From an uncultured Spirochaetia bacterium (lineage in GTDB: Bacteria > Spirochaetota > Spirochaetia > SZUA-6 > Bin103): a stretch of DNA of 64,000 bases. Location: contig CATQHW010000001.1 in NCBI GenBank assembly GCA_958296075.1, positions 496,001-560,000 on the forward strand, in the 5' to 3' direction. Each line of letters begins with the position of its first letter. Position 1 is the first letter of the stretch. The notes below the pieces were generated by a model. It was given only the letters and a program-made list of their open reading frames with translations. It did not search any database and had not been told where the DNA came from. Below, one piece after another: positions 42,302 to 50,822 of this stretch. The position numbers and the translations under genes are program-made.

Positions 42302-43372
42302 ATGGAGAAGCAGTACCGAGCCGCGGTCGTCGGCCTGACCGGGATCGGCGCCCGGCGCCCGCCGGCCGGTTCGGGCGGGCTGCGGCGGCCCATGGGGCGT
42401 TCCCACGTATCATGTTACGTTGAGCATCCGCGCACCGAGATGGCGGCGGTGTGCGACCTGCGCGAGGAAGCGCTCGACGAGTTCCGGGAGACGTGGCCCG
42501 ACCTCCCCGAAGTAGCGATCCATACCGACTTCGGCGAGCTTCTGGCCAAGGAGCGGCCGGACATCGTCAGCGTCGTCACCGGCGACCACGTCCATGCCGA
42601 CCTGACCGTGGCCGCCGCAGAATCCGGCGCCCGCGCCGTATTCTGCGAGAAGCCGATCGCCACCACGCTGGAGGACGCCGACCGCATGATCGCCGCGTGC
42701 GAGCGCAACGGCGTGCTGCTGTCGGTCGACCACACCCGCCGCTGGGCGCCGGCGTTCTGGGAGGCTCAGCGCATGGTGGCGAGCGGCGCGCTGGGGGCGG
42801 TGCGGACGCTGTCGGTCGAGCACTACGGACCGCGGGCGATGATGTTCCGCAACGGCACCCACCTGATCGACCTGCTGTGCTTCTTCTCCGGGGCCGAGCC
42901 GCGCTGGGTCACCGCCAAGCTGGAGCCCGGCTTCGACCACTTCGACCGCTACCGGGGCGACGGCGGCAAGGACCCGGCCCAGGATCCGTATGCCTCTGCG
43001 TTGATCGGTTTCCAGGACGACATCCGCGCCACCTACAATGCCTACAAGACGGAGTTCAACGCCGGAATACTGACCGTCACCTGTGATCGCGGCCGGCTGG
43101 AGTTCCACAACGAGTACGGCCGGCTCCTGACCAGCTCCAGCGACGGAGGACGTCGCGAGGTGCGGTCGGCGGCACTGCATCCCGGCGACTACCGGTACGC
43201 GCATCAGCTCGGCGCCATCGACGAGCTGGTGGGAGCCCTGGACGACGGCGGCCCGCTGGTCTCGCCGGGCACCGACGCCCGCTGGACGCTGGAGATCCTG
43301 TTAGGAGTCCTTGCCTCGCAACGGAACGGCCACAACCGCGTCGATCTGCCCCTGCCGCGCACCGGAGCCTGA
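42302..43372 (+). CDS. Gfo/Idh/MocA-family NAD(P)-dependent oxidoreductase (356 aa)
   Basis: The N-terminal Rossmann region reads AAVVGLTGIGARRPP with an unusual 15-residue glycine/proline/arginine-rich insertion before HVSCYVEHP. The family motif EKPIATT is near residue 110 and the DHTRRWAP region near 140. The C-terminal alpha/beta substrate domain is complete. These enzymes oxidise sugars or inositols, often the first step after hydrolysis. AGGAG precedes ATG 42302. It is the last gene of the operon and converges with NamZ 18 bases away. Confidence 0.87.
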   Translation: MEKQYRAAVVGLTGIGARRPPAGSGGLRRPMGRSHVSCYVEHPRTEMAAVCDLREEALDEFRETWPDLPEVAIHTDFGELLAKERPDIVSVVTGDHVHADLTVAAAESGARAVFCEKPIATTLEDADRMIAACERNGVLLSVDHTRRWAPAFWEAQRMVASGALGAVRTLSVEHYGPRAMMFRNGTHLIDLLCFFSGAEPRWVTAKLEPGFDHFDRYRGDGGKDPAQDPYASALIGFQDDIRATYNAYKTEFNAGILTVTCDRGRLEFHNEYGRLLTSSSDGGRREVRSAALHPGDYRYAHQLGAIDELVGALDDGGPLVSPGTDARWTLEILLGVLASQRNGHNRVDLPLPRTGA

Positions 43373-43390
43373 AAGACTGCCGGCGAACGC

Positions 43391-44596
43391 TCAATACCGC
43401 CGGAACGCCGCGGTCGCGTCCACCCACGCACGCTCGTCCGCTCGCAGCTCCGCGTCCCAGGCGCCCCACGAGTCGTCATCGGCGTCGTCCACCCAGCGGC
43501 GCAGGGCCGGACCTCCGGCGATCATGTCGATGGGGAGCCTCTCGAACTCGTATTCATAGGGCCCGGTTCGCCAGAGCGGCAGCCCGGGATGCGACGCCCG
43601 CACGATCTTCAGGATGGCGGCGATCAGACGATACGGCCGGCACCGGCCGGGGTCATGGACCGGATCGGCGGTCACCAGCTCGAAGCCGGGACATGGCTGC
43701 CCGGCGTGCTTGTGGAAGGTCGGCTCGAAGGTGACGTCGCGCAGCGCCAAGCCGGCGAGCAGCTCCGGGCAGCGCTCGCGCAGGCGACTCCTCACCGCCG
43801 ACCAGTCCACCCGCGGGTCTCCTACCAGCGACAGCGGGCGCGTGGTGCCGCGGCCCTCGCTCAACGTCGTGCCCTCCAGCAGCACCGTGCCGGGATAGGC
43901 GCGCGCCGTCGCCACCGCCGGCATGTTGGGGCTTGGCTGCAGCCAGACCCGCTCGGCGGGCCAGGGCGCCTGCGTATCCCACCCGAGCAGGGGAACGACC
44001 GTCAGCCGCACGTCCAGGCCGGCGAAGCGCCGGTACCAGCGCGCGCATTCGCCCATGGTCAGGCCGTGCTGCATGGGCGTGGGCGCCAAGCCGACGAAGC
44101 TCTCCTGGCCGGGCTGCAGCGCCAGCCCCTCCACGCAGCGGCCGGCCGGGTTGGGCCGGTCCAGCACCCACAGCTCGCGGTCGCTGCCGGCCAGATCCTG
44201 AAGCAGGTAGCCCAGGGTGGTGAGAAAGGTGTAGACGCGAACGCCCACGTCCTGCAGGTCGAACAGCAACACGTCGAACAGGTCGAGCCATCCAGGCCGC
44301 AGGCGCCGCGTATCCCCGTACAGGCTGAGAATCGGTACCCCGAGCCCGGGATGGTAGGCGTGGGCGCTCTCCACCATGTCGTCCTGCTTCTCTCCGGCAA
44401 AGCCGTGTTGAGGAGACAGCAGCGCGGTGAGCCGCACGTCCGGGAGCGTGCCGAACCGCTCCCACACCGGCCGCAGGCGGGCGTCGACGCTGGCCGGATG
44501 CGCGAGCAACGCCACGCGCCGCCCCCGCAACCGGTTCCGGAACGGGGCGCCTTCGGGACGATGCAGCAGCACGTCGGCGCCGAACCAGACCGCCAC
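43391..44596 (-). CDS. namZ: NamZ-like exo-beta-N-acetylmuramidase, DUF1343/GH171 (401 aa)
   Basis: The protein matches the DUF1343 family whose characterised member NamZ releases MurNAc from peptidoglycan fragments. Landmarks are VALLAHPASVD, LLSPQHGFAGEKQDD, DLQDVGVRVYTFLTTLGYL, LDRPNPAGR and a late PTFHKHAGQ. No signal peptide is visible, although many homologues are exported. The start is GTG 44596, 36 bases after the permease gene. It ends a four-gene operon with a CUT1 importer, which suggests that this importer takes up MurNAc-containing saccharides and that cleavage happens inside the cell. Confidence 0.87.
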   Translation of the reverse strand: MAVWFGADVLLHRPEGAPFRNRLRGRRVALLAHPASVDARLRPVWERFGTLPDVRLTALLSPQHGFAGEKQDDMVESAHAYHPGLGVPILSLYGDTRRLRPGWLDLFDVLLFDLQDVGVRVYTFLTTLGYLLQDLAGSDRELWVLDRPNPAGRCVEGLALQPGQESFVGLAPTPMQHGLTMGECARWYRRFAGLDVRLTVVPLLGWDTQAPWPAERVWLQPSPNMPAVATARAYPGTVLLEGTTLSEGRGTTRPLSLVGDPRVDWSAVRSRLRERCPELLAGLALRDVTFEPTFHKHAGQPCPGFELVTADPVHDPGRCRPYRLIAAILKIVRASHPGLPLWRTGPYEYEFERLPIDMIAGGPALRRWVDDADDDSWGAWDAELRADERAWVDATAAFRRY

Positions 44597-44632
44597 GTTC
44601 GCCGATCTACGGCCGCCGATACCGGGGCGCCA

Positions 44633-45535
44633 TCATCGAATCGCTCCCGCCGACAGCCCTCTGACGATATGCCGCTGGAACAGGATGACCATCACGACCG
44701 GCGGCACGATGGCGATGATGGTGGCCGCCGACATCAGGTCCCAATGCACGAAGTACTGCCCGACGAATTCCGTGATCGTAACGGTGAGGGGCTTGGAACG
44801 CAGCGTGTACGCCATGATCAGCGGCACCAGAAAGAAATTCCAGGAATGCAGGAACGAGATGATGGAGACCGCCACGACGCCCGGTCTGACCATCTGGATC
44901 GTGACCCGGTACAGCGCCTGCAGGCGGGTGCAGCCGTCGACGCGGGCCGCGTCCTCGATCTCCGCCGGCACCGCCCGGAAATAGCCGGTCATGAACCACA
45001 TCTCGAACGGAATACGGTAGGTGAACAGCAGCAGGACAAGACCGAGACGGGTATCGAGAAGCCGCAGCGACGACATCATCGGAAACAGCCCGATGATGAT
45101 CGGCCAGCCCGGCAACGCGATCAGCGCCAACACGAAATAGAACAGGGCGCGGCGGCCTGGAAACTCGATGCGGCCGAATACGTAGCCCAGGAGCGGCGCC
45201 AGCGCCATCACCAGCAGCGTGGTCGCCGTGCTGATGATGAGCGAGTTGACCAGACCCGCGCGGATCAGCTCCGCCGCCGCCTGTCCGGCGGCGCCGCGGA
45301 ACCCCTCTCCCGCGAACAGCACCGTCCGATACGGAGCCAACGTCGGCTCCCGCGGGATCCAGTGCGGCGGCACCGAGTACAGCTCGGCGCGGACCGAGAT
45401 CGAGGAGATGAATATCCAGACGATCGGTCCCAGACTCCAAGCGGCCATCAGCGCCACCAGCGTCCAGAGCAGCCCGCGCGACAGCGCGCGGCGAACCGGC
45501 GGGGCGCCGGCGATAGACAGGTCGGAAACGGGCAC
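44633..45535 (-). CDS. MalG/UgpE-type ABC sugar permease (300 aa)
   Basis: A CUT1 permease with six helices beginning LLWTLVALMAAWSLGPIVWI. The EAA loop is PAEIEDAARVDGCTRLQAL near residue 190. GGAGGTGTAGGAGC stands before GTG 45535. It starts four bases after the partner permease. The C-terminus QRHIVRGLSAGAIR is the normal MalG ending. It forms the channel with the next gene upstream and probably uses a shared MsmK-type ATPase encoded elsewhere. Confidence 0.9.
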   Translation of the reverse strand: MPVSDLSIAGAPPVRRALSRGLLWTLVALMAAWSLGPIVWIFISSISVRAELYSVPPHWIPREPTLAPYRTVLFAGEGFRGAAGQAAAELIRAGLVNSLIISTATTLLVMALAPLLGYVFGRIEFPGRRALFYFVLALIALPGWPIIIGLFPMMSSLRLLDTRLGLVLLLFTYRIPFEMWFMTGYFRAVPAEIEDAARVDGCTRLQALYRVTIQMVRPGVVAVSIISFLHSWNFFLVPLIMAYTLRSKPLTVTITEFVGQYFVHWDLMSAATIIAIVPPVVMVILFQRHIVRGLSAGAIR

Positions 45536-45539
45536 GCTC

Positions 45540-46379
45540 CTACACCTCCCGCTCGCGCAGCGACAGCCGCATGTAGAGCAGGGACATCAGGAACAGCAGC
45601 AGACCGGTGAGATACGCCATCGCCGCCCCCCGTCCGAAGCGGCCGCCCACGAAGGTGATCTCGTAGTTGTAGATCATCGGCGTGCGCGTGATCTCCTGCG
45701 CGCCGGTGAGCGCGTAGATCTCGTCGAAAACGTTGAAGGCCGTGATGCCGGTGAGTACCAGGGCGATCGCGGCGATGGCGGCAACAGCGGGCACGGTGAC
45801 GTGCCGAAAGCGCCGCAGTGGGCCGGCGCCGTCGACGGCGGCGCTCTCGTACAGCTCGCCCGGTACGGCCTGCAACGCGCCCAGGAACAGCACGGCCACG
45901 AACGGGACGAAACGCCACACGAACACCAGCACCGCAGCGCTCAGCGCGGTGAGCGGCTCGGTCAGCCAGAACCGGTACTCGCCGATGATGCCGAGCTGCA
46001 ACAGCAGCCCGTTCAACGCGCCGTACTCGCCGTTGAATATCCAGCGCCACGCGTGCCCGGATACCACCGGCGGGATCGCCCACGGGATGATGACGATCGT
46101 GCGCAGGAGCCCCCGCCCCCGGAAATCGCGATTGAGCACCAGCGCGAAGGTCAGACCGATGGCGAGCACCAGCACGATCGCGGCGGCCAGGAACCAGGCG
46201 ACGCGCGCCAGAGCGGCGTGAAAGGCATTGTCGGTCAGGACGTGGATGAAGTTGTCCAGCCCGACGAAGCCGCGCCGGGCCGGCTGTTTGATGTTGTAGC
46301 GCATGAAGGCCAGACGGAGGGAGGAGAGCGCAGGTACGTGGCCGAACACGACCACCAGGGTCAGGGTCGGCGCCAGCAC
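45540..46379 (-). CDS. MalF/UgpA-type ABC sugar permease (279 aa)
   Basis: A CUT1 permease with EAA loop PGELYESAAVDGAGPLRRF near residue 180. From GTG 46379 the first helix (APTLTLVVVFGHVPALSSL) starts almost at once. The reading frame stays open upstream to near the binding-protein stop (RALDRPRILAGAVLAP), coding plausible extra N-terminal residues but offering no ATG, GTG or TTG. The true N-terminus may therefore use a rare codon, or the gene may have lost its start. A strong stem-loop lies in that stretch. Confidence 0.85.
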   Translation of the reverse strand: MLAPTLTLVVVFGHVPALSSLRLAFMRYNIKQPARRGFVGLDNFIHVLTDNAFHAALARVAWFLAAAIVLVLAIGLTFALVLNRDFRGRGLLRTIVIIPWAIPPVVSGHAWRWIFNGEYGALNGLLLQLGIIGEYRFWLTEPLTALSAAVLVFVWRFVPFVAVLFLGALQAVPGELYESAAVDGAGPLRRFRHVTVPAVAAIAAIALVLTGITAFNVFDEIYALTGAQEITRTPMIYNYEITFVGGRFGRGAAMAYLTGLLLFLMSLLYMRLSLREREV

Positions 46380-46450
46380 CGCGCCGGCCAGAATCCGCGG
46401 CCGGTCGAGAGCTCGAGAGAGCCGGGTCCCGAACGTCCGAAGCCCGGTCC

Positions 46451-46481
46451 ACGGCTGCCGGCGCGGTGCGCCGGCAGCCGT
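46451..46481 (-). other. Intra-operon stem-loop after binding-protein gene
   Basis: ACGGCTGCCGGCG and CGCCGGCAGCCGT form a perfect 13-base stem with a 5-base loop, starting 12 bases after the binding-protein stop. No U-tract follows. Position and form match the other binding-protein genes in this window. Confidence 0.72.
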
Positions 46482-46492
46482 GCCTGAAAGCT

Positions 46493-47713
46493 CTATTCGT
46501 ACTCCGCCTTCAGCGCGCGGGCAAATGCCGCCAGCTCGACCAACGCGTCCTCCGGGCTCTGCTCACCGCGCGCCGCGCGAAGCATGAGCTGCTCCGCCTG
46601 CTTCTCGAACTCGATATACCACGGCTGGTCATACGGGATCGTGACGATGTATTCGGCTTGTTCGTTCATCGCCTCGAACCCGTCGATGGCATCGCCCAGC
46701 GCCTGGAATACCGACGTGCTCGCCGGGAACAGTCCGTTGGCGTCGAACAGAAAGCGCTGCATGTCCTGGCCCGCGAAGAACTCGATCAGCTCCATCGCGG
46801 CCTGCGGAAAGTCGGTAAACGCGCTGACGGTGAGGCCGGCCGGCAGCAGCCACGTGAAGTGCTGCTCCGGCAGCAGCAGATAATCGGCGTTCGGGGCGAC
46901 CTTGGAGCGTTCGGCATCGTTGGCGAGCCCCAAGGAACCTTGCCACGCTTGGTGAAACGCCGCCTGGCCCGCCCAGAAACTGGGGTGCGGATTGGCCGAA
47001 CTCAGCCGCTCCGGCGAGATGAGTCCCTTCTCGAACCATTCGGTCACGCGCACGAACGCCGCATATCCCGGGTCCGATGGATCGTCGAACACCGGATCGT
47101 CGGCGGAGTCGAACAGCTCGGAACCGGAGGAGAGGGCGATCAGGTACCAGGTCCACGGACGGATGCCGGCCGCGTACGGATACTCGTACAATCCCCGTTC
47201 CTTCATGGCCAGCATCGCCGCTTCGAAGTCGTCCCAGGTGGCGATGTCCGCGGCGGTCAGCCCGACCGCGTCGAGCGAGGTGGTGTCGTAGTCGATCATC
47301 ACCATCTGCTGGTAGAGCGGTACGGCCCACAGCACGCCGTCCAGCACGAACTGGTCGACGCCGGCCAGGCCGTCGAGCATCGCGGCCGGAGCAAGATCGC
47401 CGAGCGCACGGATCGCACCCGCGCTCTGGAACGCGGCGAAGGTATCGGCGCTCACGAAGATCACGTCGGCGGGACTGGTGTTTCCCGCGGTGGCGGTCAA
47501 CACGCGGTCGCGGGAGGTGTCGATGTCTACCGTGGCGACCTCCAGGTCGATGCCGGACCGTTCCTCGAAGACGGCCACGACCTCGTCGGAGGGGGCGCCC
47601 CACGGCGGTGTGAGATAGACCAACTTGTCGGGCCGTTGCCCCTCGACCTCGCCGGTGGCGAACAGGCCGGCGGCCAGCAACAGTAGCGGGATGATGACAG
47701 GGATTCGCTTCAT
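46493..47713 (-). CDS. CUT1 sugar substrate-binding protein (406 aa)
   Basis: The signal peptide RIPVIIPLLLLAAGLFATG, followed by EVEG, has the spirochaete-like style. The mature part is an SBP_bac_1 protein with a first strand KLVYLTPPWG, SADTFAAFQSAGAIRALGDL, and PAGLTVSAFTDFPQAAMELI near the hinge. AAGGAG precedes ATG 47713. It heads the operon with two permeases and NamZ, so a MurNAc-containing ligand is likely by context. There is no clear lipobox. Confidence 0.88.
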   Translation of the reverse strand: MKRIPVIIPLLLLAAGLFATGEVEGQRPDKLVYLTPPWGAPSDEVVAVFEERSGIDLEVATVDIDTSRDRVLTATAGNTSPADVIFVSADTFAAFQSAGAIRALGDLAPAAMLDGLAGVDQFVLDGVLWAVPLYQQMVMIDYDTTSLDAVGLTAADIATWDDFEAAMLAMKERGLYEYPYAAGIRPWTWYLIALSSGSELFDSADDPVFDDPSDPGYAAFVRVTEWFEKGLISPERLSSANPHPSFWAGQAAFHQAWQGSLGLANDAERSKVAPNADYLLLPEQHFTWLLPAGLTVSAFTDFPQAAMELIEFFAGQDMQRFLFDANGLFPASTSVFQALGDAIDGFEAMNEQAEYIVTIPYDQPWYIEFEKQAEQLMLRAARGEQSPEDALVELAAFARALKAEYE

Positions 47714-47761
47714 GAGTGCTCCTTCGTCTCACGACGGCGCAGGTGAGCGCCGGACGGCCCG

Positions 47762-47790
47762 ATGCTCGCATCACCCACGCGCGATGTCAA
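47762..47790 (-). promoter_or_regulatory. Possible promoter of the CUT1-NamZ operon
   Basis: A perfect TTGACA (complement of 47785-47790) is followed after 17 bases by a poor -10 (GAGCAT). The -10 area includes the small palindrome GATGC-GA-GCATC, which could bind an activator or repressor. Confidence 0.3.
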
Positions 47791-47879
47791 AGTCGCGCGG
47801 TTTCGGTTCCGGCTGGTTGCGGCTCCGCGGAAGTCGCGCCAAGCTGACCGCACGCAGCCCACAAGGTGGGGGCCGTCGG

Positions 47880-48332
47880 CCCATACTGGGCGGCACCGAC
47901 CTGATCCCGCTTGGCGCCGATCGGGTCGCCCTCCCCTACGGCGGCTATCCGCAGCCGCACAAGTACCCGCGCAACCGCCACTCGTTCCGGCGCACGAACG
48001 CGCTGGCGATCTGGCCGCGCGAACGCCTGGGCGGCATCCAGGCGGACGACGAAGGCGCCTTCGCCACGCTGCCGCTCATCGCCGAGGGCACGACGCTGCG
48101 CCTCAACGCCCGCGTGGCGGCCGCCGGCCACGTGCTGGTCGAGCTCGCCGGCGGCGACGGTCGGCCCCTGCCCGGTCACCGCTTCGCCGACGCCGATCCG
48201 GTGCTGGGTGACTCGCTCGACCATACGGTGCGCTGGAACGGCCGCGCCGAGATCGCGCGCGATCGGGCGCAGCCCCTGACGATCCGCTTCCGGCTGCGCT
48301 GCGCCACGCTGTTCGCCTTCGAACTGCTCTGA
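47880..48332 (+). pseudogene. 3' remnant of a propeller protein with C-terminal sandwich domain
   Basis: About 150 codons read as the last propeller blade (GGTDLIPLGADRVALPYGGY, then PHKYPRNRH) and the complete C-terminal sandwich (GTTLRLNARVAAAGHVLVEL; GRPLPGHRFADADPVLGDSL; VRWNG; RFRLRCATLFAFELL, stop). The frame stays open upstream, but through sequence belonging to the divergent binding-protein gene, and there is no suitable start. About 300 codons of the parent gene are missing. It fills the gap between the CUT1 operon and the alpha-glucuronidase-like gene. Confidence 0.7.
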
Positions 48333-48365
48333 ACCGGCACTCACGTGCGGCGGCCTCGACTTACG

Positions 48366-48414
48366 CAGGTAACGGTGATCGGAGGCACCTCCACTCGGAG
48401 GCGCGGTTAACCTG
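48366..48414. terminator. Possible bidirectional terminator
   Basis: CAGGTAAC (48366-48373) pairs with GTTAACCTG (48406-48414) with one bulged base, enclosing GGAGG-CA-CCTCC. It lies between the plus-strand remnant and the convergent stop at 48415. There is no T-run, so this is a weak call. Confidence 0.3.
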
Positions 48415-50805
48415 TCAGCGGTCGTTCATGCTCTCGACGAACGCGCGTCCGGCCTCAATCGAGGCGATCACGTTCTGGTTGAACCGGAACAGCAGGTGGC
48501 GCTCCGTCTTGTCGTCAGCGTAGGCGATCATCTGTCCGGCCACGCCGCGCGCGCCGCGTTCGGCGCGTTCCAGGGCGTCGCGGCACCGCTCCAGCCGGTC
48601 GCCCGCCGCGGCATCGTCACCGTCCAGGCGCGCCAGCCACGTGCGGTCCAGCTCGATCCGTGCCTCCTCGCATGCCTGCAGCACATCGAAGTAGCCGGCG
48701 AAGTTCTCCGTCTTGAAGGTCACGTAGTCGAGCTCCGCGCGGGAGCCGGGCGGCGCCTTCGATTGCGCCTGCCGGAGCAGGTCCACCACCGCCCGGTACT
48801 GCCCGGCGCGGAGTTGCCAGAGTGCGTCCGGACGCAGCGTCCGATCGCGCTGGTGCTGGTCGCCCACCGCGGGCCGGCGCCAGAACCAGAAGTCGCTGTC
48901 GTCCCATGACGCCTCGATGGCGCGCTCCAACTCGGCGCGGTCGACGTCCGGCCGGCCGTCGCGGAGTTCGACATCGGTGCGCAGCTTGCAGGGCGAGAAG
49001 TCGTGGAATGAGACGAATATCTCGCTCCGTCCCCACCACACCAGGTCGCGCTCGCGCTCCTCCAGCAGCCGGTACGCCTCGATCAGCAGTGGCGCCGCGG
49101 CCCGTCCGTAGAGCCGCGGCAGGTAGCGCGCGTAGAACGACGCCGCGTCGATCCCCGCGTCCCAGCAGCCGTCGGCCAGGAAGCGCGTGCTGCACTCCAC
49201 GCCGCGCTCCTTGTCGAGCTGGCCGATGATGCCCGCCGCGCCGGCCCGCTCGGCGCCGGTGACGATCAGGTCGCGGTCGTACATGGTCGCGTTCATCTGC
49301 ATGTGCAGCTCGCAGCCGTCGTCGACGATGCGCGGGATGACGATCAGGTCGCGGTCGGCGATGCCGTCGTAGTAGTCCATCTGCGGGCCCGCGTTGCCGG
49401 AGTTCTCCATGTTGGCAATCCACACGTCCTTGGGCAGCAGCGTGTCGAGCGCCCGCATCAGGTAGCCGCGGAACAGCAGCGACACGCCCAGCCGCGCGTC
49501 GGGGTGGCGCCGCTTCACCCTCCCGATCAGCTCGGCGGCCAGATGCATCTGCAGGGCGTCGAACTCCAGGTCCTTGTCGGTCTTGGGGGTGAGGTTGCCG
49601 CCCGCGTGGATCTCTTCCAGCGACGGCACGTGCTCCCGGATGGCCGTGGCTCGCTGCCGCAGCGCGCGGGTGGCCTGATCATCGTCGAAGTCGGGGCTGT
49701 GCTCGGGCGCCCAGACCCCGTAGGCGTCGGCCTCCGGGTAGGTTTCGATCACCGCGCACAGCGCGGCCTCCCAGATGTCCAGCGCCGCCGGGTCGCCGGT
49801 CGGCACCGCCACCCCGCAGTAGCGCTGGTAGCTGTAGCTTTCGCTCGGCGCCACGCCGTGATCGACCTTGGCGCTCTGCGGGGCTAGATTGGGAGCCACG
49901 AACGGCAGTTCGCCGGTCACCAGCCAGAGCTGCACGCGACGCCGGTGCGCGTAGCGGATGATCTCGCGCAGGAACGGGATGGCGACCGCGTACGCCTCAT
50001 CCTCGGAGTCGACCTCCCGGAACTCCGGAGCGCACAGCCGCTCGTACGGGAAGCACTCCCTGCCCACGCGGACCTCGGAACGGTTACCGGTCGTGGTGTG
50101 CACGCTACGGCCCCAGGAGCGGCTGTCCCTGCCGATCGCCAGATATCCCGACTCCGGCGTGGTGGTGAGCTCGCCGCGCACGCCTTCGTGAAAGACCTCG
50201 ACCCACGGCGCCCCCATCCCCCAGTAGAACTGCAGGATGTTCATCTTCAGCTTGGCGAGCTGATCGATCAGCCGCCGGTAGTCGTCCATGCCCATGTGCC
50301 AGGAGTAGGCGTGCCACACGTGCACGCCGCGGAACTTCCGCGCGGGTGCGGCTGTCACGTCCAGCTCCGGCAGCTCCAGATCAGCCGTGCGCTCGGGCAC
50401 GATGTCGCCGGTGAGCTGGAACACCACGCCGAGCCGCTCCAGCAGCTCATAAGCGGCATACATCGTGCCCGCGTCGTCCCGTCCCGCCGCCACCACGCAG
50501 CCGCGGCCGTCGACCTCGACCGACTTCAGCAGATACGCCCCGTCGGCCGTCAGCCCGCCGGGGTCGAGCGCACCCCGCTCCGCCAGAGCGCGCACCGCGT
50601 CGTTCGCCTGCGGACCGCCGACCAGAATCAGGCCGCCCGCCGGCGCGGCGCCCGGTTCCGTGACGATCGGCAGTCGAGCGCCGGTCAGCAACTCGACGTA
50701 GCTCTGTATCTCCCTCGCCACGAACCGGTGGAAGTCGTCGGCGGCGGCGTCCAGGTGAATCGCACCGCCCGGGATTCCGTTCTCGACCAGGACCGCGTTC
50801 TTCAT
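48415..50805 (-). CDS. Alpha-glucuronidase-like (GH67-related) glycosidase (796 aa)
   Basis: Residues 1-140 resemble the GH67 N-terminal / GH20b-like domain (FHRFVAREIQSYVELLTGAR; GTMYAAYELLERLGVVFQL). The barrel begins near 155 (RKFRGVHVWHAYSWHM; LIDQLAKLKMNILQFYWGMG). Later landmarks are YPEADAYGVWAPEHSPDFDD and WIANMENSGN. A helical C-terminus follows. No signal peptide. AAGGAGG precedes ATG 50805. It lies 17 bases after the LplB permease and ends the operon. Classical GH67 catalytic residues were not assigned, so the exact uronide is open. It is a close paralogue of the protein at 59956-62424. Confidence 0.75.
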   Translation of the reverse strand: MKNAVLVENGIPGGAIHLDAAADDFHRFVAREIQSYVELLTGARLPIVTEPGAAPAGGLILVGGPQANDAVRALAERGALDPGGLTADGAYLLKSVEVDGRGCVVAAGRDDAGTMYAAYELLERLGVVFQLTGDIVPERTADLELPELDVTAAPARKFRGVHVWHAYSWHMGMDDYRRLIDQLAKLKMNILQFYWGMGAPWVEVFHEGVRGELTTTPESGYLAIGRDSRSWGRSVHTTTGNRSEVRVGRECFPYERLCAPEFREVDSEDEAYAVAIPFLREIIRYAHRRRVQLWLVTGELPFVAPNLAPQSAKVDHGVAPSESYSYQRYCGVAVPTGDPAALDIWEAALCAVIETYPEADAYGVWAPEHSPDFDDDQATRALRQRATAIREHVPSLEEIHAGGNLTPKTDKDLEFDALQMHLAAELIGRVKRRHPDARLGVSLLFRGYLMRALDTLLPKDVWIANMENSGNAGPQMDYYDGIADRDLIVIPRIVDDGCELHMQMNATMYDRDLIVTGAERAGAAGIIGQLDKERGVECSTRFLADGCWDAGIDAASFYARYLPRLYGRAAAPLLIEAYRLLEERERDLVWWGRSEIFVSFHDFSPCKLRTDVELRDGRPDVDRAELERAIEASWDDSDFWFWRRPAVGDQHQRDRTLRPDALWQLRAGQYRAVVDLLRQAQSKAPPGSRAELDYVTFKTENFAGYFDVLQACEEARIELDRTWLARLDGDDAAAGDRLERCRDALERAERGARGVAGQMIAYADDKTERHLLFRFNQNVIASIEAGRAFVESMNDR

Positions 50806-50822
50806 CGTTTCCTCCTTACTCC

